A DNA stretch of 64,000 nucleotides. It comes from Pseudomonadota bacterium (GTDB taxonomy: Bacteria > Myxococcota_A > UBA796 > GCA-2862545). Below the pieces are notes generated by a model. It did no database searches, was not told where the DNA came from, and was given only the letters and a program-made list of their open reading frames with translations. The translations under genes were made by a program, and so were the position numbers. Below are positions 17,532 through 29,987 of the stretch, piece by piece. The stretch is taken from contig CANNIZ010000020.1 of assembly GCA_947505245.1 (NCBI GenBank), forward strand, positions 1 through 64,000, read 5' to 3'. Positions within the stretch are counted from its first letter, which is position 1; each line of letters starts with the position of its first letter.

Positions 17532-18332
17532 ATGATGAAGCGGTACGGGCAGTGGGCGTTGGTGACTGGCGCCACCTCGGGGATCGGTCGGGCGCTGGCG
17601 CGGCAGCTTGCGGCCCAGGGGATGAACGTGGTCGCCGTGGCGCGGACGCAGGGGAGGCTCGACGAGCTCGCCACGGAGCTGCGCGCGAAGCCGGGCGTGG
17701 AGGTTCGCGCGCTCGCGCTCGATGTGTCCACGCGCCAAGGGATCGAGGCGCTGATCGCGGCCGTCGCCGATCTCGAGATCGGCGTGTTGATCCCGTGCGC
17801 GGCGTTCGAGTCCAAAGGCTACTTCGTCGAGACGTCGCAGCAGAGCCACGAGCAGCTGCTCGACATGGACTGCTATGGCCCGATGCGGCTCGCCCACCAC
17901 TTCGGCGGCCTGATGGCGACGCGGCGGAAGGGCGCGATCCTGTTCGTGTCGAGCCTTTCAGGCTGGGCCGGGCAGCCCTACATGGCGCACTACGGCGCCG
18001 CCAAGGCGTACGTGCTCTCGCTCGGCGAGGCGCTTCACCACGAGATGAAGGACAAGGGCGTGGACGTGACGGTGTTGTCGCCGGGCTGGACGGACACGCC
18101 GATGTCCGCTGGCACGGGCATCGACTTCGCGTCGATGGGAATGGCGGTGATGCAGCCCGAAGACGTCGCGTCTGCGGGCCTCGCGCGGCTCGGTCGCGGC
18201 CAGAACGCGGTGCCGGGCTTCCGAAACCAGCTGATGGTGCTGATGATGACGCGGTGGACGCCGCGGGCGTGGCTCGGCGCGATGTTCCGCATGATGATGA
18301 AGCGCGCCGGAGCGGTTCCGGCGCCAGCTTAG
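17532..18332 (+). CDS. Short-chain dehydrogenase/reductase
   Basis: A 266-residue classical SDR: TGATSGIG cofactor loop (13-20), catalytic Ser in FVSSLSG and YGAAK as the YxxxK motif. The C-terminal 40 residues are helical and Met-rich (FRMMMKRAG), possibly membrane-peripheral, as in SDRs acting on lipids or steroids. Start ATG 17532 follows GGAGAAGCGA. Divergent from the TetR gene, whose putative operator lies just upstream, so it is probably repressed by it. The substrate is unknown. Confidence 0.92.
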   Translation: MMKRYGQWALVTGATSGIGRALARQLAAQGMNVVAVARTQGRLDELATELRAKPGVEVRALALDVSTRQGIEALIAAVADLEIGVLIPCAAFESKGYFVETSQQSHEQLLDMDCYGPMRLAHHFGGLMATRRKGAILFVSSLSGWAGQPYMAHYGAAKAYVLSLGEALHHEMKDKGVDVTVLSPGWTDTPMSAGTGIDFASMGMAVMQPEDVASAGLARLGRGQNAVPGFRNQLMVLMMTRWTPRAWLGAMFRMMMKRAGAVPAPA

Positions 18333-18406
18333 CGAGGCGCCCGCTGCGCAGGGCGTCGATCCGCGCAGCCCGAAGGCAGGCGCGATCGTGGGCCGCGCGC
18401 GGGTCG

Positions 18407-19219
18407 TTACATCCGACCGTCGCGCCGCAGCCCTTCGCCGATCGCGCGGATGTTCGACTGCCCTCGCGCGAGCGACGTCGGGTTCGTGTGCACCGAGTGG
18501 CTGCCGAGCACGAGCGGGTGGTCGTGCTTCTTCCCAACGCCGACGAGCACGCGCGCCGGCCCGTCCGCGACGATGTCGAACGCGCCGTTCGACGCATCGA
18601 GGATGACAAGCTCGTTCTCGACGACCTCGCCGCACACGCGCGCGCGGCCGCGGTACACGAAGGTCCACGCGATCGTCTCGTCCACAGCGGGCTCGTAGCG
18701 CCAGGCCTCGTCCGCGGCGAGCTCGACGTCCAGGTAGGTGACCGGGGACGGCGCCGGGATCGGGTTCGTGACGCCGCCGTACGTGCCGAGCAACACGCGC
18801 ACATTGCCGACCTGCGGCACCTGGGCCGGCGGGACGTAGATGCCCTCCGCGGGCCCGTCTTCGACGCCGGGTGGCAACGCGAGCCAGAGCTGGAACCCCG
18901 TGAAGCCCTGATCGAGCGGGAACAGCTTGCCCTGGTGCCAGGTGCCGCCGCCGGCGCGCATCCACTCGAGCCCGGTGGACGCGACCGTGCCCTTCTGCCC
19001 GGCGGTGTCCTCGTACGCGACGTCCGCGCCGCGCTGGTAGGTGAGCGTGGCGATGCCGGAGTGCGGGTGGAAGCCGAACCCGGTGCCGGGCTTGAGCGGC
19101 CCGTTGACCTGATCGAGGAACACGAACGGCTTGAGCCGCTCGCCGAGATCGCCGGGGCTGACCATGCGCCGGATGAAGCCGTGCGGGGTCCCTTCGGTGC
19201 GAAAGTCGAGGGTGCGCAT
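18407..19219 (-). CDS. Pirin-family cupin protein
   Basis: A 270-residue bicupin of the pirin family. The metal ligands lie in FGFHPHSG (His51, His53) and WHQG (His95), with the family block EWMRAGGGTW between. Family members include quercetinases and redox-sensing iron proteins; the exact activity is unclear. The gene is 2 bp downstream of a small membrane-protein gene with GGAG before ATG 19219, so the two form an operon, divergent from the LysR gene. The 74-bp gap to the convergent SDR holds nothing recognisable. Confidence 0.88.
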   Translation of the reverse strand: MRTLDFRTEGTPHGFIRRMVSPGDLGERLKPFVFLDQVNGPLKPGTGFGFHPHSGIATLTYQRGADVAYEDTAGQKGTVASTGLEWMRAGGGTWHQGKLFPLDQGFTGFQLWLALPPGVEDGPAEGIYVPPAQVPQVGNVRVLLGTYGGVTNPIPAPSPVTYLDVELAADEAWRYEPAVDETIAWTFVYRGRARVCGEVVENELVILDASNGAFDIVADGPARVLVGVGKKHDHPLVLGSHSVHTNPTSLARGQSNIRAIGEGLRRDGRM

Positions 19220-19221
19220 GA

Positions 19222-19710
19222 TCAGGCTCCGGAGAAGGGTCGCGGCAGGCCGAAGGGCGTAACCAGGCAGGCGATCACCCACAGTACGGGTCCGCCGACC
19301 GTGCCTGCGTTGAGCTCGATGATCCCCGACGTGACCAGCGAGAACGTGAAGGCGAGGTCGCAGATCCCGACGACGACGAGGAACAGCAGGTAGCCGACCC
19401 ACGAGCCGCGCTTCGCGATCATCCACGCGGTGACGAGCGCGAGCGCGCCGTACCCGCCGACGTCCACGGAGAAGTTCACGATCTCGTGGGCGTGTACGTT
19501 CGCGGTGATCGCGTCGGTCGCGTGCACGAATGCGGCGTGCGGCGCGGCGCTGCCGCCGAGGAACATGTCCCATTGGGATCGTGCGTCGCCCATGAAGAAC
19601 TGGCGGACCCCTTCCACGCCCACCCACAGGTGCAGCACGGACCACAACGTGATGATGCCGGCCCCGACCTTTGCGGCCACGCCCACCGGGCGCGCGTTCG
19701 TCAATTCCAT
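19222..19710 (-). CDS. Small integral membrane protein, unknown
   Basis: A 162-residue protein with about four hydrophobic helices (VGAGIITLWSVLHLWVGV, a central pair, and VLWVIACLVTPFG). A strong ribosome site (GGAGGAC) precedes ATG 19710. First gene of a two-gene operon with pirin and divergent from a LysR regulator, which probably controls it. Family not recognised. Confidence 0.8.
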   Translation of the reverse strand: MELTNARPVGVAAKVGAGIITLWSVLHLWVGVEGVRQFFMGDARSQWDMFLGGSAAPHAAFVHATDAITANVHAHEIVNFSVDVGGYGALALVTAWMIAKRGSWVGYLLFLVVVGICDLAFTFSLVTSGIIELNAGTVGGPVLWVIACLVTPFGLPRPFSGA

Positions 19711-19751
19711 TTCGTCCTCCTGGAGGCAACTGTAGGCAGGGGCACGGATCA

Positions 19752-19783
19752 GGACAATCCGCGGAAATTGGGATAGACTGTCC
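19752..19783. promoter_or_regulatory. Probable LysR-binding region
   Basis: Between the divergent LysR and membrane-protein genes, GGACAATC (19752-19759) and GACTGTCC (19776-19783) form an inverted repeat matching at 7 of 8 positions. Nested inside is CAAT-N8-ATTG (19755-19770), the interrupted dyad typical of LysR-family sites. It ends 5 bp before the LysR start, suiting autorepression. Confidence 0.55.
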
Positions 19784-19788
19784 CGCTG

Positions 19789-20709
19789 ATGGGTCATGTC
19801 GATTTCAATGCTGCTCTCGTGCTGGTGCGCGTCGTCGAGGCTGGGAGCTTTCGCGGCGCGGCCCGCCTGCTCGACCTTCCAAAGACGACCGTGTCGCGGA
19901 AGGTCGCCGAGCTCGAGGAGCGCCTCGGGGCTCAGCTCCTGCACCGCACCACGCGAAAGCTGTCGCTGACGGACGCGGGCGCGGCCTTCGTCGAGCAGGC
20001 GTCGGGGGCCATCGCGCAGCTCGAGTCGGCTGAGCTCGCGGTGTCGGAGCTCCAGCGGGAGCCGCGCGGGCGGCTGCGCGTCACCGCGACGGCGCAGATG
20101 GGGCAGGTGTTCCTCGCGCCGCTCGTGGTGCAATTCCTTCGGGCGTACCCGGAGGTGGAGGTCACGCTGCACCTCACCGATCGTCACGTTGACCTGATCG
20201 CCGACAAGTTCGACGTGGCCATGCGCGCCGGGCCGCTTCCCGATTCGGCGCTCGTCGCGCATCGCGTCGCGACGTCGGTGATGCGCCTGTTCGCGAGCCC
20301 GGCGTACCTGAAGGCGCACGGCACGCCGAAGCTGCCGGCCGATCTTGCGGGCCACAGCTGCCTGCTGTTCGCGACCTCGGCTGGCGCGGTCCGCCGCACC
20401 TGGCCACTTGGCCGTCCAAAACACGTGCGCGACGTGCCCGTCGCGGGGCGGTTCACCGCGGACGATCTGCTGGTGCTGCGCGAGGGGGCGGTGCGCGGGC
20501 TCGGCATCGCGCGGCTGCCCGCGGGGCTCGCAAAGGAGCAGGTCCGCCGCGGTCAGCTGGTTCCGCTGCTCGACGCGTATTCGCAGGCGGTCACGCCGCT
20601 CCACCTCGTGCACCTCGGCGGGCGCTACGTGACGCCGCGGACGCGGGCGTTCATCGACTTCATGGCGCCACGGCTGGCCGCGGTGTTCGAGGACGACACG
20701 GTGAGGTGA
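19789..20709 (+). CDS. LysR-family transcriptional regulator
   Basis: A 306-residue regulator. The winged HTH occupies residues 6-65 (SFRGAARLLDLPKTTVSRKVAELEE in two halves), followed by the RLGAQLLHRTTRKLSLT wing and a periplasmic-binding-like effector domain (about 93-295). Sequence resembles the subgroup that includes CrgA/DsdC-like regulators of quinone or aromatic stress genes. It is divergent from the membrane protein/pirin operon, with a dyad overlapping the shared promoter. Confidence 0.93.
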   Translation: MGHVDFNAALVLVRVVEAGSFRGAARLLDLPKTTVSRKVAELEERLGAQLLHRTTRKLSLTDAGAAFVEQASGAIAQLESAELAVSELQREPRGRLRVTATAQMGQVFLAPLVVQFLRAYPEVEVTLHLTDRHVDLIADKFDVAMRAGPLPDSALVAHRVATSVMRLFASPAYLKAHGTPKLPADLAGHSCLLFATSAGAVRRTWPLGRPKHVRDVPVAGRFTADDLLVLREGAVRGLGIARLPAGLAKEQVRRGQLVPLLDAYSQAVTPLHLVHLGGRYVTPRTRAFIDFMAPRLAAVFEDDTVR

Positions 20710-20790
20710 GGGTGCGTGGTGCTCGGTTACGGGCATCCGGCTATGCGCGGCGGGCGAATCGGCGGCCCGCTCGCCCGCTCTGGAGACGGT

Positions 20791-21561
20791 TTGTTCACCC
20801 TGGGGTCGCTTCTTCTCGCCTGCCGCCCGCCCCTCGACGGCACCGTCGAAGAACAGGTGCTGCCCTCGCTCGCCACCGGCGATCAGTACCTCGTGCGGAC
20901 GCTTACCCCGTCGACGCCTCGTCCCGACGGCGGGTGGCCGGTGGCCGTGGTCCTGGACGGCGACTGGAGCTTTGATCTCGTCGCGCGGCTCGCCGAGTCC
21001 CTCGCTGACGAGGGTGCCGTTCCGCCGCTGCTCGTGGTCGCGGTGGGCTACGCCGACGGGAATCACCGCGCGCAGGACTATACGCCCACGGCTGTGTCCG
21101 ACCTCGAGGGCTCCGGTGGGGGCCCCGCGTTTCTCGACTTCGTCGAGCAGGAGCTGCTGCCCTGGGAGATCGCTGAACGCGGCGGCTCCGTCGACCCGAC
21201 CGACCGTGTGCTCCTCGGCTGGTCGCTCGGCGGCCTTTGCGGCGTGGTCGCGCTGTTCGACGATCGACCGTTCGGCGGGTTCGTCGTCTCGAGCCCGTCG
21301 TTGTGGTACGACGACGGCGTCGCCTTTGAGAGCGAGGCCACCTGGACGCCCGGGCCCGACACGCGCGTGTTCGCATCGATGGGGGCCTGGGAGGACTCGA
21401 CCTTCATGAACGCGCCGTTCGCCGCGTTCGTTGACCGCATGGAGGCCCGCACCGACGTGGACTTCGCGAGTCAGCTTGTCCCCAGCGGAGGCCACAGCCG
21501 GTCCGTGCCGAGCGCCTACGAGGCCGGTCTCCGGCACGTGTTCCACGCGGAGAACCCATGA
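20791..21561 (+). CDS. Esterase-D-like alpha/beta-hydrolase lipoprotein
   Basis: A 256-residue hydrolase of the esterase D / enterochelin esterase superfamily: oxyanion region VVLDGDWSF, nucleophile in GWSLGG, and histidine in PSGGHSRS near the end. TTG 20791 is chosen as start because GGAG lies 6-9 nt upstream and it gives a compact lipoprotein signal (LGSLLLAC). The frame is open back to 20716 without a signal-like sequence. Its stop overlaps the next gene as ATGA, so the two are coupled. Confidence 0.78.
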   Translation: MFTLGSLLLACRPPLDGTVEEQVLPSLATGDQYLVRTLTPSTPRPDGGWPVAVVLDGDWSFDLVARLAESLADEGAVPPLLVVAVGYADGNHRAQDYTPTAVSDLEGSGGGPAFLDFVEQELLPWEIAERGGSVDPTDRVLLGWSLGGLCGVVALFDDRPFGGFVVSSPSLWYDDGVAFESEATWTPGPDTRVFASMGAWEDSTFMNAPFAAFVDRMEARTDVDFASQLVPSGGHSRSVPSAYEAGLRHVFHAENP

Positions 21562-22091
21562 TCGTCCTTGGGTGGCTGCTCGCGACCGCCGACGCCGCGT
21601 CGATCGAGGCGACGCTCGACGCTGCTTCCCTGCGCGGGGTTCCGATGGGGCCGGGGGCGGCGGTGCTCGTGGATGCGTACACCCCGGACGGGTTCTCGTT
21701 CGGTGCTGCGGCGGGGTTGCGCCAACTCGGCCTGTCCTCGTTGGACCTCCGCCTCGACCTCGCCCCTGCGGCTGGCTGGACCCTCGGGTACCGGAAGGAC
21801 CGCCGGGTGCTGCTCGCGAGCTACGTGCTCCCCGGTTTCACCCTGGCCGTGCTGCACGGGCGGGCCTCGTACCCGTCGCATGGCGTCGACTCCACCTACA
21901 ATCGCGTCGGCTTGGCGCCAGCGATTCAAATCCAGGAGTCGCTGCGAATCCGTGTCGGCAAGAAATCCGGACCTCGGTCGTGGGCCGTGTCGGTCGATCT
22001 CGACGTGCCCGTGTACCCGTTTTTACGCCTGGCCAACGACCTCGAGGGGCGCCTGCTCGGCGTTGGCATCGCGTGGTCACCCCCGCGTTAG
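21558..22091 (+). CDS. Secreted/outer-membrane protein of unknown function
   Basis: A 177-residue protein with an N-terminal signal-like stretch (MIVLGWLLATADA) and an otherwise beta-rich sequence of alternating hydrophobic residues, ending in an aromatic strand (GVGIAWSP), compatible with a small outer-membrane barrel. It is translationally coupled to the esterase lipoprotein (ATGA overlap). No family recognised. Confidence 0.7.
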   Translation: MIVLGWLLATADAASIEATLDAASLRGVPMGPGAAVLVDAYTPDGFSFGAAAGLRQLGLSSLDLRLDLAPAAGWTLGYRKDRRVLLASYVLPGFTLAVLHGRASYPSHGVDSTYNRVGLAPAIQIQESLRIRVGKKSGPRSWAVSVDLDVPVYPFLRLANDLEGRLLGVGIAWSPPR

Positions 22092-22101
22092 GTGAGTTGC
22101 G

Positions 22102-23055
22102 CTACGGCGCCGTCATCGCTGCGCAAGCCTGTGCGGCCGCGGGGAACACGGCTTCGGCCGCGAACCCATCCGCGTTCACGGTGCAGCGCACGAGGTGGGC
22201 CCAGCCGGGCTCCGAGCGGATCACCACCAGCGCCCGCCGGTCGGGCGTCCCGTAGTCGAGCACATAGGCGCCCGTCCCGATCGCCTCGTTTCGCAGCACC
22301 TTGAAGTCCGAGCCCTTGAGCGCTTCCACCTGCATGGTTGCCCATTCCGCGGTGTACTTCGCGAAGTCGTCGGTGGGGTCCTCGAGCGAGAGTTCGAGCA
22401 GGGTCATCTGGTCCGGGGCCGTCCAACGCTGGCTGAACTGGTACTTCGACCTGTCCGGCGCGGCGTATGTCCAGCCCTCGGGAAGGGCGAACTTCACGGG
22501 CAACTGCTGCTCGGGGTGATCTTCGAACATCGACAGCTGCGCGATCGTCACGTCGACGACGGGCCCCGCCCACGCGATCGTGGGCCGCTCGCCAAGCGGA
22601 GCGCAAAACGTGAGCGGCAACGACCCCGTGGCCGAGAAGTGTTTCCCCTTCAGGTTGAAGTCCAGCGTGTTTCCCGCTGCGATCTTGACGATGGCCGTGT
22701 CCAATGGAAGGTCCTTTCCGCCGCGACCGGAGCCGAACACCAGCGACGCCGCGGTGCCCGGCGTGCTCTCGGCGAACATGACCACGAGGCGCGTGTCTGT
22801 CGTTGGGCCCGTGACCTCCGTCGTGGTCGCGACCTTGCCGTCCACGTTGGTCGTCTTCGACGACACGTTTCGGTTTGCCTCGCCCGACGTGATCTGCTCG
22901 CAGGTGAAGGCCTCGTCGCTGACGAGGGCGGCCCACACCCAGGGGCGCTCGGGGTCGGGCATCGCGAGCGCGGTCTTGACGATGAACGGCTTCTTGTCGA
23001 GCTTGGCGGTGAAGTCGGCGGCGTGGGCGGAGAGGGCAAGGAACAACACGAGCAT
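22102..23055 (-). CDS. Exported protein of unknown function
   Basis: A 317-residue protein with a short cleavable signal (MLVLFLALSAHAADF). The mature part is beta-rich with two separated cysteines and no catalytic motif that I recognise. ATG 23055 is chosen because the signal starts there; the frame is open upstream to 23145 with unlikely protein. It is transcribed away from the quinone-oxidoreductase cluster. Confidence 0.75.
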   Translation of the reverse strand: MLVLFLALSAHAADFTAKLDKKPFIVKTALAMPDPERPWVWAALVSDEAFTCEQITSGEANRNVSSKTTNVDGKVATTTEVTGPTTDTRLVVMFAESTPGTAASLVFGSGRGGKDLPLDTAIVKIAAGNTLDFNLKGKHFSATGSLPLTFCAPLGERPTIAWAGPVVDVTIAQLSMFEDHPEQQLPVKFALPEGWTYAAPDRSKYQFSQRWTAPDQMTLLELSLEDPTDDFAKYTAEWATMQVEALKGSDFKVLRNEAIGTGAYVLDYGTPDRRALVVIRSEPGWAHLVRCTVNADGFAAEAVFPAAAQACAAMTAP

Positions 23056-23182
23056 GGGCGTTCCATAGACGGGGGGCGTGGCTCGATAACCCGGCGTGCG
23101 CGGCGACCGGGCCGGGAGGTGCGCCCTTTCCTGGAGATCCGACACATGAATTTCGGGCGAAGGAGGTTACGAATCAAAGTTA

Positions 23183-23195
23183 CTTACAGTGTAAG
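23183..23195. promoter_or_regulatory. Operator copy 1, CTTACAGTGTAAG
   Basis: A palindrome CTTACA-G-TGTAAG upstream of the oxidoreductase/TetR operon. A second copy lies 40 bp downstream (centre to centre), nearly four helical turns, so both face the same side of the DNA. It is probably bound by the TetR protein encoded at 24274. Confidence 0.7.
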
Positions 23196-23222
23196 CTCGC
23201 CGGTCACCGCATGCCGCTTATA

Positions 23223-23235
23223 CTTACAATGTAAG
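23223..23235. promoter_or_regulatory. Operator copy 2, CTTACAATGTAAG
   Basis: The second palindrome; with its flanks (TACTTACAATGTAAGCT) it matches copy 1 at 16 of 17 positions. It lies about 40 bp before the oxidoreductase start, where bound repressor would block the promoter. Confidence 0.7.
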
Positions 23236-23275
23236 CTTCCAGCATTCCCGCAGGAACGCCGACCCTGAGGCCCCC

Positions 23276-24277
23276 GTGTTACCGAACCCTACCCCGACGT
23301 CGATGACCGCCCTGGTCCAGCCCGCCTACGGCCTGCCCGACGTGTTGCAGGTCGCCGAGGTCGCGGTGCCCGCGCTCCGCGACGACGGCGTGCTGGTCCG
23401 CGTCGTCGCGTCGTCGCTGAACAAGGGCGACTGGCACCTGCTCACCGGTACGCCGTACCTCGTCCGTCTCATGGGGTACGGCGTTCAGAAGCCCACCCGG
23501 CCGATCCCCGGCATGGCGGTCGCGGGTCGCGTCGAGTCCGTGGGCGCCAAGGTCACCGCGTTCAAGCCCGGCGACGAGGTGTTCGGCGAGATCAACCGCG
23601 GCGGGTTCGCCGAGTACGTCTGCGTCGGTGAGAAAGAGCTCGCGCGCAAGCCGGCGGGCGTCTCGTTCGAGGACGCGGCGACGATCCCGGTCGCGGGCAC
23701 CACGGCGCTGCAGGGCCTGCGCGACGCCGGGAAGCTCCAACGCGGGCAGTCGGTGCTGATCCACGGCGCGTCGGGCGGCGTGGGGTCGTTCGCTGTGCAG
23801 CTCGCGAAGTCGCTCGGCGCCGAGGTGACGGCGGTGTGCAGCGCGGCCAACGTGGACTTCGTTCGGTCGCTCGGCGCGGACCACGTCATCGACTACAAGA
23901 CCGAAGACTTCGCCGTCGGCGGCCGTCGCTACGACGTGATCTTCGACCTCATCGGCGACCACCCGTTGGCTGCGCTGCGCGGCGCGCTCACCGAAAAGGG
24001 CCGGCTGGTGGCCTGTGCGGGCGGGGCCGAAAACAACTGGTTCGGGCCGATGTTCGGGATGCTCATGGGCGTGGTCAGCAACACCTTCAACGAGCAGAAG
24101 TTCGTCCCGTTGGCGAACGTGCCCAACGCCGCCGATCTGGCTACCGTCGCCGGTATGTTCGAAGCGGGTTCGCTGAAGTCCGTGATCGACAAGCGCCTCA
24201 CGCTGGTCGAAGTGCCCGCGGCGATGCGCGTGCTCGGGCAGGGCCGTGCGCGCGGCAAGAGCGTGGTCACCCTATGA
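23276..24277 (+). CDS. NAD(P)-dependent quinone/zinc-type alcohol oxidoreductase (MDR family)
   Basis: A 333-residue medium-chain dehydrogenase/reductase of the quinone oxidoreductase subgroup: GroES-like N-terminus (about 15-120), AVAGRVESVGAKVTAFKPGD, and a Rossmann domain with HGASGGVGSFAVQLAK. Zinc ligands of classical alcohol dehydrogenases are absent. The annotated start is GTG 23276, with weak TGAGG upstream; an internal ATG (23303) at MTALVQPAYG also fits family members. Its stop overlaps the TetR gene (ATGA), and tandem palindromes precede it, so it is probably TetR-controlled. Confidence 0.9.
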   Translation: MLPNPTPTSMTALVQPAYGLPDVLQVAEVAVPALRDDGVLVRVVASSLNKGDWHLLTGTPYLVRLMGYGVQKPTRPIPGMAVAGRVESVGAKVTAFKPGDEVFGEINRGGFAEYVCVGEKELARKPAGVSFEDAATIPVAGTTALQGLRDAGKLQRGQSVLIHGASGGVGSFAVQLAKSLGAEVTAVCSAANVDFVRSLGADHVIDYKTEDFAVGGRRYDVIFDLIGDHPLAALRGALTEKGRLVACAGGAENNWFGPMFGMLMGVVSNTFNEQKFVPLANVPNAADLATVAGMFEAGSLKSVIDKRLTLVEVPAAMRVLGQGRARGKSVVTL

Positions 24278-24922
24278 AGCGGGATCGCCCCCTCACGCGC
24301 GAGCGGGTGCTGCGCGCGGCCATGGTGCTGGCCGACGAACACGGCCTGGACGCGCTCACGATGCGCGCGCTCGGGGACGCGCTCGGCGTGAAGGCGATGA
24401 GTCTGTACAACCACGTCACCAACAAGGACGACGTCCTCGACGGCATCATGGACCTCGTCGTGAGCGAGATCGACGTGCCGTCGCTGTCCGACCCGTGGAA
24501 GGACGCGATGCGAAAGCGCGCCCTGTCGGCGCATGCCGTGCTGCTCCGGCATCCCTGGGCGTGTGGCCAGCTCGCGCGCGCGAACACCGGGCCCGCCATG
24601 CTGCGCTACGTCGACGCCACCCTCGGCGTGCTGCATCGGGCAGGCTTCTCGCTCGAGGAGGCGGACCGCGCCTGGAACACGCTGGACAGCTACATCTTCG
24701 GCTTCACGATCCAGAAGCTGAACTTCCCGTTCGAGGTCGAGAACTACGCGGCCGTCGCTGCAGGCTACCTGCCGTACCTGTCGCAGGAGCAGTACCCGTC
24801 GATGCACGCGCTCACCGCTCGCGTCGCCGCGGGCGCGTACAACGGCGTGCACGACTTGAGCTTCGGGCTCGAGCTGATCCTCGACGGGCTGGAGCGACGG
24901 GTCCGTCCTCGAGGGAGGATCG

Positions 24923-24930
<8 letters not shown>
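24274..24930 (+). CDS. TetR/AcrR-family regulator (TetR_C type)
   Basis: A 218-residue repressor. HTH: LTRERVLRAAMVLADEHGLD through LGVKAMSLYNHVTNKDDVLD, close to the TetR/TetR_C-type proteins. The C-terminal domain is helical with DSYIFGFTIQKLNFPFE. Coupled to the oxidoreductase by an ATGA overlap and overlapping the next gene by 8 nt, so it lies inside a three-gene operon. The paired CTTACA-N-TGTAAG sites upstream of the operon are its likely targets, giving autoregulation. Confidence 0.92.
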
Positions 24931-28428
<3,498 letters not shown>

Positions 28429-28532
28429 GGAGGTCGCTCCAGGAGGGCGGTTTCCCCGCTCAAGATGGTTGGGGTGTAGGTATGTCTATCGAACCGTATG
28501 ACGCCTCGGGCGCATGGCCACTCGCGCTCCGA

Positions 28533-29360
28533 TCAGCGAGCGATCCGGTCGCGGAATCCCCCCGGGGTCTCCCCCGATACGCGCCGGAAGAACTTCACGA
28601 ACTGCGTGGGCTCGGAGAAGCCGAGCTGACCTGCGAGAGCGGCGACGGTCACCGAGTCGTGAGCCAGCAAGCGCCGGGCCTCGAGCAGGACGCGATCTTC
28701 GATGACGCGCTTCGCCGACCTGCCTTCGGCCTCGATGCAATGTCGCGTCAGCGTCCGCGTGGAGCAACGCAAGATCGCGGCGTACGCGGCTACCTCGCGC
28801 GTCCGGTGGAACTCGCGCTCGACCGCCGCGTGAAAGCGAACGATGAGGTCCTTGCTCTCTGAAGGCTCCTCTCCGCCCTCGACGGCCAGCACCAGCGCCT
28901 GCAGGAGCGCCCCGAGCAACGCGCGCGAACGTGCGCCGCCCTCGCTCACCGCCGACTCGCGGGCCAGACCGTCGATCAGCGCGGCAGCGAGCGCGAGCCG
29001 CTCGGGCGGGGGCCGCGAACGCGGCTCGAGGTGCACGGCCTCGCGCAGGGTCTCGGGCCGAAACACCACCATCGAAGCGTCGAGCTGGGGCTCGTGACCG
29101 AACCGGTGCACCTGCCCGGGCCGGATGTACACGACCATGCCGGGCTCGAGCGCATGGCACTCGAAGTCGATGTCGTGGGTGCCGCGGCCCTTCGTCACCA
29201 ACAGCAGGTGGTGAAAGTCGGTGCGGTGCGGTCGGCCTGGTCCCCGCAACTCCGCGCGCTGCAGCAGGCTTCCGAGCGTCAGCACCTCCACACCGAGCGG
29301 TCGGCTGGTGGCGAACCGGACGGTGGGGAGGTCCGGCTTGTGTTGTCCGATTCTGACCAT
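28533..29360 (-). CDS. AraC-family transcriptional regulator
   Basis: A 275-residue regulator with an N-terminal cupin-like effector domain (HHLLLVTKGRGTHDIDF, LEPGMVVYIRPGQVHRFG) and two C-terminal HTHs (EVAAYAAILRCSTRTLTRH and VAALAGQLGFSEPTQFVKFF). ATG 29360 is chosen where conservation should start; 46 more codons upstream are open but overlap the promoter and the start of the divergent SnoaL-like gene. It likely controls that gene and its SDR-like partner. Confidence 0.9.
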   Translation of the reverse strand: MVRIGQHKPDLPTVRFATSRPLGVEVLTLGSLLQRAELRGPGRPHRTDFHHLLLVTKGRGTHDIDFECHALEPGMVVYIRPGQVHRFGHEPQLDASMVVFRPETLREAVHLEPRSRPPPERLALAAALIDGLARESAVSEGGARSRALLGALLQALVLAVEGGEEPSESKDLIVRFHAAVEREFHRTREVAAYAAILRCSTRTLTRHCIEAEGRSAKRVIEDRVLLEARRLLAHDSVTVAALAGQLGFSEPTQFVKFFRRVSGETPGGFRDRIAR

Positions 29361-29487
29361 GCTCTGACCCAAATCGCCCTCGTCGATGGCCTCGGAAGGC
29401 CCTACGCTCCGTCCGTCCGCGAACGAACCCATCATCGCTGGATGATTCTGACCATGATGAACGCTACCACGCCCCACAGGAGACCCC

Positions 29488-29937
29488 ATGTTGACCAATG
29501 ACCAGGCCCGCGCCGTCGTCGCCCCGTTCTACGATTCGCTGAACCGACCCGCCTCCAAAGACGTGCGCGCGCTCATCGAGAGCGCTGCCGCTCCCGAGTG
29601 GCGCTCGTTCGCCAGCGAGACCGCCAGCAAGGGCCGCGAGGAGTTCATCCAGCAGGTCATGGGGTTCGGGAAGCTCATCCCCGACCTCGCCTGGGACATC
29701 AAAGAGGTGTGGGTCGACGGCGACCGCGTCATCGTGCGGAGCGAGGCGCGCGGGACGCCTGCGGGCGACTTCATGGGCACGGCCCACTCGGGAAAGAGCT
29801 TCGCCATCATGACGCTCGACGTTCACACCGTCGCCGAGGGCAAGCTGGTGCGGGCCTACCACGTCGAAGACTGGGCCGGAGCCATCCGCCAGCTGCACGC
29901 AGCGCCGTCCGGCGCCCCCGCGAAGGGGGCGGCCTGA
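29488..29937 (+). CDS. SnoaL-like (NTF2-fold) protein
   Basis: A 149-residue protein of the SnoaL-like ester-cyclase/NTF2 fold (FYDSLNRPASKDVRALIES, then DGDRVIVRSEARGTPAGDF and KLVRAYHVEDWAGAIRQL). Family members include polyketide cyclases and many uncharacterised proteins acting on small molecules; no substrate can be inferred. AGGAG precedes ATG 29488. It is divergent from the AraC gene and heads a small operon with the SDR-like gene. Confidence 0.85.
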   Translation: MLTNDQARAVVAPFYDSLNRPASKDVRALIESAAAPEWRSFASETASKGREEFIQQVMGFGKLIPDLAWDIKEVWVDGDRVIVRSEARGTPAGDFMGTAHSGKSFAIMTLDVHTVAEGKLVRAYHVEDWAGAIRQLHAAPSGAPAKGAA

Positions 29938-29987
29938 TGGACCTCGCCGGCGCGCGGCAGGAGCACTACAGGGGCTTGCTGGAGTGA
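29937..29987 (+). other. 16-codon frame bridging two coupled genes
   Basis: ATG 29937 overlaps the stop of the SnoaL-like gene (TGATG), and its stop overlaps the GTG start of the next gene (GTGA). The peptide (MDLAGARQEHYRGLLE) has no known family. It could act as a coupling leader between the two genes or be the remnant of a lost gene end. Confidence 0.25.
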
